From the NCBI RefSeq assembly GCF_012272855.1, contig NZ_JAAXCQ010000006.1, forward strand, positions 62,001 to 126,000: 64,000 nucleotides of DNA, read 5' to 3'. Positions 17,321 to 24,671 of this stretch are shown here, in pieces. A program made the translations under genes and the position numbers. The notes below the pieces were generated by a model, which saw nothing but the letters and a program-made list of their open reading frames with translations, was not told the origin of the DNA and made no database searches. The first letter of the stretch is position 1; every line of letters starts with the position of its first letter. The stretch comes from Arenibacter sp. 6A1 (lineage in GTDB: Bacteria > Bacteroidota > Bacteroidia > Flavobacteriales > Flavobacteriaceae).

Positions 17321-19147
17321 TCAGTTCTGTTTTTTATTTCTTAAAAGCCGTAATTCGTTATATCTAGCATATACCCCAAGGGCATTTAGGTAGCAAATTA
17401 TAATTCCTTTTTTCCCGTCTAGAATACCCAGTCTAAGGATATAATGGTTTAAAAACTTATAGATGGGGCGGAATACAAAATGATAGATGTTGGGGTCGTA
17501 ATTTTTTGCCAACTCCTCCTGAGCCTTCATTTGGCCGTATTTTATCATTTTACCTTTATAGTCCTCATAATCCTTATATGAATAATGGATCAATTTGTGC
17601 TTTAGAGTGTCAGATTTTCCATCTACCACTAAAGTTTCGTGTACTATTCTTTCTTGGGTAAAATGTACCTTACTTTTCTTAAATAGTCTATAGTTTTTAT
17701 CACTTTGCCAGCCGCTAAACCTTAAGATTTTGTCTTTGAACATAAAGGTCCTGTAAAAATAATACGCATCGGCCGTTGGCAGGTCCGAGTTGACGGTCTG
17801 TAATATTTCGTTCCTCAAGTGATCGGTCACACGTTCGTCCGCATCCAAAAAAAGCACCCAATCATGGGAAGCTTGGTTCATGGCAAAAGATTTTTGGTCG
17901 GTATAATTAACAAAGGGGCGTAGGATTAACTTAACGTTGGGGAGTTGTTTTATTTTTTCGATGGTCCCATCGGTGCTAATAGAATCTACTACAACAATCT
18001 CATCCACAAATTTTAAATTCTCCAAAACGGCATTGATGTGGATATCCTCGTTATAAGTGATCATAACCGCGGAAATCTTATTTGTTTTTTTACCCTTAAA
18101 TATGTTTTGAACGGGTTTTCCAAATTTAGAGTTTATTTTCAGTCTCCTTAAAAGGGATAATTTTCTTTTTTCGGGGACTCCTTTGGTCTCAATATAATTT
18201 TGAACAGCAGCTACCATTCTTTGGGCAGATTTCCCGTCTTGATATGGATGGAACTGTTCATTGATATATGCTCTTTCTGGCGCAAAGGGATCCTGTTCCA
18301 AGTTTTTAATAACCTTATCTGTAAGTCCGTTGTAATTATTGGCGTTGTCCCATAGATTTAAATCTGAAATGTTCTTAAAGGAAATGACAGGTTTGTTTAA
18401 AAGGATAAATTCATAGATAACGGATGAGGTGTCGCTGATCAGGATATCGGCCTGTAGTAGGTATTTTATAATGTTCTTATCCGTTCTATAAAGGATGTTT
18501 GGAATGTTTTCTGCCAGTTTTTTGTATTCCTTAATCCATTTTGGGTTCATAAGGTCGTGAAACTTTATGCACACTACGTATCCGGTTGTTTCCGCTAAGT
18601 CTTGTATTTCCTTGATCAAATAGGGGGCTGAGGTTAGACTAGGGGAAAAAGTTGGTGCGTATAATATTATTTTATCCGTATTGTATTGTTCCAATAAGGA
18701 TGTTTTTTCAACATCGTATTTGGATTTTTCGGTACTGTATACATCTAGTTTTGGCCATCCTGTTTCGATGACCTCAAAATCGCGATGTATATTTTTTAAT
18801 TGATTAAATTTTTCGGTGAAATAAGGGCCTTGAGTCAAATAGAGATCAAAGTAATGTCGAATCCTAAAATGTCCTTTTTTTTCGCCTGCCAAGCCGTGAA
18901 ATACCTGTACTTTCAGGCCCCTTAAGTAATGAGGCACCTCATTTCCTGGAACAAAAATAGCATCGCTCTCAAAACATTGGAGGTCTAGCATACTTACTGT
19001 ATAGGGTTCTTCCTTAAACGGAAAATCGTTTAATAGTTTATCCGATATATACCAGAGGTAAGAATGGTTTTGTTGCTGTAAGATATTGCGGATGGGTGAT
19101 AGAATCCCAAAGGCATAGGCGTTTTGACAAAATAGGATTACCCTCAT
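17321..19147 (-). CDS. CDP-glycerol glycerophosphotransferase-like / GT2 fusion
   Basis: 608 residues with two enzyme-like halves. Residues 1-340 resemble the TagB/TagF GT-B domain: HG at 84-85 (QVFHGLAGEKKG), ILYAPTFSPS at 161-170, and ILISDTSSVIYEF with SDTSS at 238-242, then NKPVISF. Residues 357-608 are a GT-A family 2 domain of the WaaE/KdtX-like type: MITYNE, VVVDSISTDGT, NYTDQKSFA and the DAD metal motif at 435-437. It overlaps the nucleotidyltransferase gene by 4 bp. Likely transfers a polyol-phosphate and a sugar onto a surface glycan, but donor and acceptor are unproven. The C-terminal half has a stand-alone paralogue at 20470-21264. Confidence 0.8.
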   Translation of the reverse strand: MRVILFCQNAYAFGILSPIRNILQQQNHSYLWYISDKLLNDFPFKEEPYTVSMLDLQCFESDAIFVPGNEVPHYLRGLKVQVFHGLAGEKKGHFRIRHYFDLYLTQGPYFTEKFNQLKNIHRDFEVIETGWPKLDVYSTEKSKYDVEKTSLLEQYNTDKIILYAPTFSPSLTSAPYLIKEIQDLAETTGYVVCIKFHDLMNPKWIKEYKKLAENIPNILYRTDKNIIKYLLQADILISDTSSVIYEFILLNKPVISFKNISDLNLWDNANNYNGLTDKVIKNLEQDPFAPERAYINEQFHPYQDGKSAQRMVAAVQNYIETKGVPEKRKLSLLRRLKINSKFGKPVQNIFKGKKTNKISAVMITYNEDIHINAVLENLKFVDEIVVVDSISTDGTIEKIKQLPNVKLILRPFVNYTDQKSFAMNQASHDWVLFLDADERVTDHLRNEILQTVNSDLPTADAYYFYRTFMFKDKILRFSGWQSDKNYRLFKKSKVHFTQERIVHETLVVDGKSDTLKHKLIHYSYKDYEDYKGKMIKYGQMKAQEELAKNYDPNIYHFVFRPIYKFLNHYILRLGILDGKKGIIICYLNALGVYARYNELRLLRNKKQN

Positions 19148-19830
19148 TTTTTAAACATCTTATTGGCATTGTCCAAATCTTCCTTAAAATCTACTTCCAT
19201 GCAGTCGTACTTTGAAATATCTACGGCGGCAATCTTTACTCCGTTCTTTGCTATGCAAAGTTCAAGGCCTCTTTCAAAATAATCTTGGTCGTCGCATTCT
19301 TCAAGACTTTTTATGAAATATTCCATATCCTTAGCGGCTATAAAATTGATCCCTACGGCTTCGCCAAGGCCATTTTTGACCGTTTTGGACAATTGGTCAA
19401 TATATTGGTCTTTTAGGGTGTATTTTACTTCCTCTTCCGCAACTTTGCTGGTGTTTACCGCAACAAAAGATTGGTTTTGGTCTATGTAAGGTTGGAGGAC
19501 CGATAGGAGCTTAGCATCAAATACAACATCCCCGTTTAACCAAAGTACGGAGGTGCTTCGGTTTTTTTTCAACGCCTTCAATAGGCTTTTGGAAGTATTG
19601 GTCTGGTCAAAAAATGGATTATAGACGAAGGTGAGCTCGGGAAAACTTTCCATGATCAGGTTTTTTTTAAACCCGACCACCACATATATATCGTCTATAT
19701 TGAATGCTTGATTAAGGTTGGAAACTTGCATTTCCATGATGGTTTTACCGTTTTTTAGGGGTGTCAGTGGTTTTGGAAATGGGTTTCCAAGTCTTGATCC
19801 AATGCCCGCAGCTAAAATTATGATTTTCAT
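19144..19830 (-). CDS. sugar/polyol-phosphate nucleotidyltransferase
   Basis: 228 residues with the NTP-transferase signature MKIIILAAGIGSRLG and the PKPLTPL substrate loop, plus VLWLNGDVVFD (metal aspartate) and DCMEVDFKEDLDNA near the end. It resembles small LicC-like or other NDP-sugar pyrophosphorylases. First gene of the operon and translationally coupled to the fusion gene (ATGA-type 4-bp overlap), so it may make the activated donor used by it, e.g. a CDP-polyol. That link is inference; the nucleotide and sugar cannot be read from sequence. Confidence 0.85.
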   Translation of the reverse strand: MKIIILAAGIGSRLGNPFPKPLTPLKNGKTIMEMQVSNLNQAFNIDDIYVVVGFKKNLIMESFPELTFVYNPFFDQTNTSKSLLKALKKNRSTSVLWLNGDVVFDAKLLSVLQPYIDQNQSFVAVNTSKVAEEEVKYTLKDQYIDQLSKTVKNGLGEAVGINFIAAKDMEYFIKSLEECDDQDYFERGLELCIAKNGVKIAAVDISKYDCMEVDFKEDLDNANKMFKK

Positions 19831-20469
19831 ATTTTATTAATTGATTATATGGACAGTATTCAACTGTTCCAATTGTATGTTCTTGACCTTATAATAGCTA
19901 TAACGGCCAAGTTGATTACCGATTTATATTGTTGCCATTCTCTGAAAAAAGCCGATTTTTTGAAGGCAAAAATTAAATAATATCATTTCCACAGCTGTCC
20001 TTTTTAAACAGAGAAGATGGCATTGCCACGGTTTGGACAAGTTTACCAGCCAACTACTACTTTTGCAAAGTTAAAAGGGATTGTCAAAACCCAATGTTTT
20101 GTCCAAGGAATGTTTATGAAATTTTTTACCACTAGCGAATCCATCGATTAAGGCGTGGGCAAAGATATGTAATTAAAGGAATATATAGTTTAGAGGGTAA
20201 GGATGCATGTGGTCTTGATGCTATTGGTAAGACCCTATAAAGGGAAGTCCTTAGGGTGGTCAAAGCAATTTGCCCTAACTATAGGGAGTGGACAGCAGCG
20301 TCTTGCCTTTGGGAATAGGGATAATTAAAACTATTTAGAATCGTACCCTTATAGAAGTACCCCTAGGTTGTGTTTTTTATATTTGGAATAAGGTATTAGT
20401 CAATTGTTAAATATGATTTATCAGGAATTCGGAGTTTACATCAAGAATATAATAATGTAATAAAAGCGA
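19831..20469. other. 640-bp non-coding gap inside the glycan locus
   Basis: No credible ORF, repeat or strong hairpin was found. It separates two related glycosyltransferase genes transcribed in the same direction. It may be a decayed gene plus the promoter of the 19.8-15.3 kb operon, but no homologous remnant could be recognised by eye. Confidence 0.5.
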
Positions 20470-21264
20470 TTACCTAATGGATAGGGAATACGCATGTTGT
20501 CGTTTTTTCCATAGGCGTTTAAGCTCCATATATCTTTCACATTCACCAAGGGCGTTTAAATAACATACGATGATCCCCTTTTTGCCATCGAGAAAACCTA
20601 ATCTAATAATGTAATTGTGGAAGAATTTCCACATAGGTTTGATGGTTAAGGGGAAATAGCTGAATTTTTTCTCTTTATGAAAGGCTTCTTTAGCTTTTAG
20701 GCGGCCATATTTTACCATTTTCATTTTGTAGTCAGCGTAGTCTTTATAGCAGTAATGCATTAAATGTTCTCTTAAAACACCCGAGGACCCGTTTACCACG
20801 AGCGTTTCATGTACTATTTTTTTATCGCAAAATTGTACCTCACTCTTTCTAAAGAGTCTATAGTTTTTATCGGTTTGCCAGCCACTAAAATACAAACGAC
20901 GGTTTTGAAACATAAATTTTCTGTAGCACCAATAAGCACTATGTTCGGCATCTCTTGTCGCTTTGGTTTTAATCTCTTCCTTTAACTGATCCGTTATTAC
21001 TTCATCGGCATCCAAAAATACAATCCAGTCATTGGTGGCTTGTTTTAAAGCAAAAGATTTTTGATCCGTATAGTTTACAAAGGGGTTTTGAATAACCTTG
21101 ACTCTAGGGTGATCTAAAAGATACTGGTAGGTGCCATCTGTGCTAAAAGAATCTACCACGATAATTTCATCGGCAAAGGAAACGGAATCAAGACATTTTT
21201 CAATGTATCCCATTTCGTTATAGGTGATGATCAAGGCGGAAATTCTTTCTGTATTATCTAGCAT
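20470..21264 (-). CDS. glycosyltransferase family 2 (WaaE-like)
   Basis: 264 residues, a GT-A enzyme with LIITYNE, VVDSFSTDGT, NYTDQKSFA and the DAD motif at 85-87. It aligns end to end with the C-terminal domain of the fusion at 17321-19147, including the closing GKKGIIVCYLNALGE region, so the two are recent paralogues. The family includes LPS core heptose/glucose transferases. No signal peptide or membrane segment; it likely acts at the cytoplasmic face. Flanked on both sides by about 640 bp without genes. Confidence 0.88.
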   Translation of the reverse strand: MLDNTERISALIITYNEMGYIEKCLDSVSFADEIIVVDSFSTDGTYQYLLDHPRVKVIQNPFVNYTDQKSFALKQATNDWIVFLDADEVITDQLKEEIKTKATRDAEHSAYWCYRKFMFQNRRLYFSGWQTDKNYRLFRKSEVQFCDKKIVHETLVVNGSSGVLREHLMHYCYKDYADYKMKMVKYGRLKAKEAFHKEKKFSYFPLTIKPMWKFFHNYIIRLGFLDGKKGIIVCYLNALGECERYMELKRLWKKRQHAYSLSIR

Positions 21265-21908
21265 GACATTAATTATGGTACTACTGCTTAGATAGGGTAA
21301 GACGAAATAGTTGCGTAAAAATGGTAGAAATTTATTTTCAGCTTTCTTTTCAATATGCGAAAATCTAATAAAGAAAGTATTAGTTGTAATAATAATATTT
21401 CTTATAGTATTAGAAATCAGTGCTGTATATTATGAGTATTGAGGAAATAAATGCTTTCTTATCTGGTAGGGGGCAAATCACTAAAAGAGTATTTGCTTAT
21501 AGATTTAAGGTGTTTTTTTTCCTTGAACGAAATAAAAAAGGAATGGATTACTAGAGAATGAATACTATAAATAGCTGGTAATAAAAGGGACTCAAAGAGA
21601 AAGATAAGGTTCTTTTTCTAGTGCTAAGGTTCTAAATAGGGGAGGTCCGGCTTTTGTTCGGAAGTTCTGATTTTTGCCTTAGGAAACGCATAACCAGAAT
21701 GTTTTACTAATTCTGTATTCCACCTTAAAGAATACGAAATGATCACTGTAGAAGGGTTTGTTACAGGCGGTTCTTTGGTGTTCTTATTGCTCTAAGAATG
21801 ACTTGGTTGTTGGGGATGTTCTTTTTTAGTAGTTTACAGCGCAAAGTGCTATAAAGAACATCCCCATTATTTTTTGTACAACCAGTATTTTATGACGCTA
21901 GGTAACCC
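21265..21908. other. 640-bp intergenic region
   Basis: Lies between the dapD stop and the GT2 start. No credible ORF. It contains one inverted repeat near its left end (21812-21865), probably the dapD terminator. Confidence 0.5.
21812..21865. repeat. inverted repeat downstream of dapD
   Basis: 13-bp arms (21812-21824 and 21853-21865) enclosing a 28-nt loop that can itself fold imperfectly (AGCGC against GTGCT). On the plus strand it is followed by a T-rich stretch. It may terminate dapD or be a small structured RNA; the first is simpler. Confidence 0.55.
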
Positions 21909-22724
21909 TTAAACGGCAACGTTGTATTCTCTTAGTGCGTCGTTTAAAGACGTTTTCTTATCTGTACTTTCTTTTCTAGTACCGATAATCAATGCACAAG
22001 GAACCTGAAATTCACCAGCAGGGAATTTTTTGGTGTAACTTCCTGGGATTACGACAGATCTTGCCGGTACCACCCCTTTTCTTTCGACAGGAGTATCTCC
22101 GGTTACATCAATAATTTTAGTAGAGGCTGTTAATACCACATTGGCACCTAATACAGCTTCTTTTTCTACACGTACTCCTTCTACAACAATACACCTAGAA
22201 CCGATAAAGGCGTTGTCTTCGATGATAACAGGCGCTGCTTGTAGGGGCTCTAATACACCACCAATACCAACACCACCGCTCAAGTGAACGTTTTTTCCAA
22301 TTTGGGCACAACTACCAACAGTAGCCCATGTATCTACCATAGTACCTTCATCTACGTAAGCACCGATATTTACATAACTAGGCATTAATATAGTTCCTGG
22401 AGAAATATAAGCACCATGTCTGGCAACGGCATTTGGCACTACTCGGATTCCTTTTTCCGCATAGCCTCTTTTTAAAGGCATTTTATCGTGGTATTCAAAG
22501 ATACCAGCTTCCAAGGTTTCCATTTTTTGGATAGGGAAATAAAGAACTACGGCTTTTTTTACCCATTCGTTTATTTGCCATCCATCTTCTGTAGGTTCGG
22601 CACAACGCAATTTACCATTATCAATAAGATCTATAATTTGGCGTATTGCTGATTGTGTATCGCTGTCTTTTAGAAGTTCTCGGTTTTCCCAAGCAGCTTC
22701 TATTGTTTTTCTTAATTCCATCAT
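21909..22724 (-). CDS. dapD: tetrahydrodipicolinate N-succinyltransferase
   Basis: 271 residues, full length. A left-handed beta-helix of hexapeptide repeats fills the middle (GAYISPGTILMPSYVNIGAY, VGSCAQIGKNVHLSGGVGIG), and the family-specific ends LRKTIEAAWENRELL and SLNDALREYNVAV are present. It succinylates tetrahydrodipicolinate in the succinylase branch of DAP/lysine synthesis, feeding LysA encoded at 0.6-1.9 kb. Two adjacent ATGs exist; either gives a functional start. Confidence 0.96.
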   Translation of the reverse strand: MMELRKTIEAAWENRELLKDSDTQSAIRQIIDLIDNGKLRCAEPTEDGWQINEWVKKAVVLYFPIQKMETLEAGIFEYHDKMPLKRGYAEKGIRVVPNAVARHGAYISPGTILMPSYVNIGAYVDEGTMVDTWATVGSCAQIGKNVHLSGGVGIGGVLEPLQAAPVIIEDNAFIGSRCIVVEGVRVEKEAVLGANVVLTASTKIIDVTGDTPVERKGVVPARSVVIPGSYTKKFPAGEFQVPCALIIGTRKESTDKKTSLNDALREYNVAV

Positions 22725-22744
22725 CTTTTAGCTACAAATTTTAG

Positions 22745-22752
22745 CAAATATA
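22745..22752 (-). promoter_or_regulatory. dapD minus-7 element
   Basis: Minus-strand TATATTTG matches TAnnTTTG, 20 bp upstream of the dapD ATG pair. The expected minus-33 TTG is absent. Confidence 0.4.
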
Positions 22753-22805
22753 AGGGCTTGCCCGTAATAAACCTTTCCTTTTTACACTTATAACAATTTA
22801 TCGTT

Positions 22806-22813
22806 TATTTTTG
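22806..22813 (+). promoter_or_regulatory. ruvX minus-7 element
   Basis: TATTTTTG, a full TAnnTTTG match, ends 14 bp before the TTG start codon of ruvX. With a transcription start about 7 nt downstream, the leader would be only some 8 nt and could not hold a normal ribosome-binding site. Confidence 0.45.
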
Positions 22814-22827
22814 CAAAAAAAAATATT

Positions 22828-23238
22828 TTGGGAAGGATTGTTGCATTGGATTATGGGAAAGTAAGAACAGGGATTGCGGTTACGGACGAGTTACAGCTAA
22901 TTGCTTCCGGACTTACTACCGTGGCTACAAAAGACTTGCTTAATTTTCTTAGGACCTATGTCGAAAAAGAAAATGTCGAGAAATTTGTGGTCGGCGAGCC
23001 CAAGCAAATGAATAATGAGCCCTCTGAAAGCGAAGCGCTGATAACTCCATTTTTACGGACCCTACATGGCGTTTTTCCTAAAATTCCCGTAGAACGACAA
23101 GATGAGCGTTTTACTTCTAAAATGGCCTTCCAAACTATGATAGATAGTGGCCTAAAGAAACAACAACGAAAAAACAAGGCTTTGGTAGATGAGATTAGCG
23201 CTACCATTATCCTTCAAGCATATTTAAATAGATATTAA
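22828..23238 (+). CDS. ruvX: Holliday junction resolvase-like protein RuvX/YqgF
   Basis: 136 residues with the RNase H-like core: RIVALDYGKVRTGIAV, VVGEPKQMNN, ERQDERFTSKMA and DEISATIILQAYLN with the conserved acidic residues. YqgF proteins act in pre-16S rRNA 5'-end maturation. No ATG is available at the family start; the TTG at 22828 gives M-G-R-I-V-A, exactly where relatives begin. It is 2 bp upstream of def. Confidence 0.93.
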   Translation: MGRIVALDYGKVRTGIAVTDELQLIASGLTTVATKDLLNFLRTYVEKENVEKFVVGEPKQMNNEPSESEALITPFLRTLHGVFPKIPVERQDERFTSKMAFQTMIDSGLKKQQRKNKALVDEISATIILQAYLNRY

Positions 23239-23240
23239 GC

Positions 23241-23831
23241 ATGATATTACCCATTGTAGCTTACGGGGATCCCGTACTTAGAAAAGTAGCAGTAGATATT
23301 GATAAGGAGTATCCAGCATTCAATACATTATTGGAAAATATGTGGGAAACCATGTATAATGCCAGTGGTGTTGGTTTGGCTGCACCACAGATAGGACTTC
23401 CAATCCGTTTGTTTTTGGTAGATACTACCCCCTTTTCTGATGATGAGGACCTTACGGAAGAAGAACAAAAAGCCTTAAATGGATTTAAAAAAGTGTTTAT
23501 CAACGCCTATATAGAAGAAGAAACAGGCGAGGAGTGGGGCTTTAACGAAGGTTGTTTAAGTATTCCTGATATTCGGGAAGATGTTTTTCGTAAAGAAACC
23601 ATTACTATCTCTTACATGGACGAGGAGTTCAATTCCCATAAGGAAACCTATAGTGGCCTTTTGGCAAGGGTTATTCAGCACGAATACGACCATATTGAAG
23701 GGATCTTGTTTACCGATAAATTGTCGTCTTTAAAAAAGCGACTGATTAAGAGTAGGCTGGCCAATATTTCCAAAGGAAAAATAAGGGTCGATTATAGGAT
23801 GCGTTTTCCAAATATGAAAAAAGCGCGTTAA
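23241..23831 (+). CDS. def: peptide deformylase
   Basis: 196 residues with all three metal-site motifs: GVGLAAPQIG at 43-52, EGCLS with zinc/iron ligand C105, and HEYDH with H147, E148 and H151. It removes the N-formyl group from nascent proteins. The acidic insertion between motifs 1 and 2 (SDDEDLTEEEQKALN) is usual for this phylum. Second gene of the ruvX-def-DUF5606 run. Confidence 0.97.
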   Translation: MILPIVAYGDPVLRKVAVDIDKEYPAFNTLLENMWETMYNASGVGLAAPQIGLPIRLFLVDTTPFSDDEDLTEEEQKALNGFKKVFINAYIEEETGEEWGFNEGCLSIPDIREDVFRKETITISYMDEEFNSHKETYSGLLARVIQHEYDHIEGILFTDKLSSLKKRLIKSRLANISKGKIRVDYRMRFPNMKKAR

Positions 23832-23889
23832 AACAATTTCTTTTATAAACAAAAAGTGCAATATTTGCTTTTGAAATTTAAAATTACAG

Positions 23890-24327
23890 ATGGGTTTAAA
23901 CAAAATATTATCCGTAGCAGGAAAACCGGGACTTTATAAGTTATTATCGCAAACACGTTCAGGATTCGTAGCCGAATCATTGTTGGATGGGAAAAAAATC
24001 ACCGTTAGTTTTAAAAACAACGTTAGTGTTTTATCCGAAATTGCCATTTATACTTTGGAGGAAGAAGTTCCTTTAAGAGAGGTTTTTGAGAAAATCAAGG
24101 AAAAAGAAGAGGGTGGTAAAACATCTATAGGTCATAAAGAAGATAAAATTAAATTGGAAGAATATCTTTTTGAGATACTTCCAAATTATGATGAAGATAG
24201 AGTATATGCCAGCGATATCAAAAAGATTATCCAATGGTATAATCTTTTACATGATCACGGTATTACTGATTTCTCAACAGAGGAAGCAGCAGAAGATACT
24301 GTTGCTGAAGAGAAGGAAGCTGAATAA
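23890..24327 (+). CDS. DUF5606 domain protein
   Basis: 145 residues. The N-terminal 75 residues (LNKILSVAGKPGLYKLLSQT, then VAESLLDGKKITVS and NNVSVLSEIAIYT) are the DUF5606 domain, nearly confined to Bacteroidota. The C-terminal part is helical and ends in a glutamate-rich tail (EEAAEDTVAEEKEAE). Function unknown. It follows def by 58 bp and is closed by a terminator, so it is probably co-transcribed with ruvX-def. Confidence 0.88.
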   Translation: MGLNKILSVAGKPGLYKLLSQTRSGFVAESLLDGKKITVSFKNNVSVLSEIAIYTLEEEVPLREVFEKIKEKEEGGKTSIGHKEDKIKLEEYLFEILPNYDEDRVYASDIKKIIQWYNLLHDHGITDFSTEEAAEDTVAEEKEAE

Positions 24328-24355
24328 GCGTCCGGATAAAAAAGTTGTAAATAAG

Positions 24356-24380
24356 GCCTTCGTTCTCGAAGGCTTTTTTT
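24356..24380 (+). terminator. terminator of ruvX-def-DUF5606
   Basis: GCCTTCG / CGAAGGC 7-bp stem with loop TTCT, followed by seven T, 28 bp past the DUF5606 stop. Confidence 0.85.
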
Positions 24381-24430
24381 ATGCCCAAAAGTGTGGTTGG
24401 TACAAGGGTCAATGACTGCCGGAAATTCCT

Positions 24431-24515
24431 TTGCGTTAGGGATCGCAGCGGCATCCCCGCAGCAAGGTAAGGGATAAAGCGAAGAGCCCGCCCGACGTAG
24501 GAGGGAACGCCCAAA
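24431..24515 (+). repeat. 85-bp dispersed repeat, copy A
   Basis: GC-rich 85-bp unit beginning TTGCGTTAGGGATCGCAGCG and ending GAGGGAACGCCCAAA. Two more ungapped copies lie at 41014-41098 (minus) and 59660-59744 (plus). Self-complementary pairs are GCGTT (3-7) with AACGC (76-80), ATCCC (23-27) with GGGAT (41-45), and CCC..CC (57-63) with GG.GGG (70-75), giving a multibranched fold. It lies between two convergent terminators with no coding potential. It may be a structured small RNA or a short mobile repeat. Confidence 0.75.
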
Positions 24516-24612
24516 TTATTCCTTTGAAAATTCTACAACAAATACGGCAGTGATCGGCATTGGGCAATAGTGGTAATTCCTTGAGGGGTGTTTTATGCAA
24601 TAGGGCAAAAAA

Positions 24613-24650
24613 AAAGCAACAACCTTTTTTGTGAATAAGGTTGTTGCTTT
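24613..24650 (-). terminator. terminator of SGNH-GH20 operon
   Basis: 14-bp perfect stem AAAGCAACAACCTT / AAGGTTGTTGCTTT. On the minus strand it is followed by a run of nine T, 20 bp past the GH20 stop. Confidence 0.85.
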
Positions 24651-24671
24651 CTAAGTGTAAATGCTATCGGT

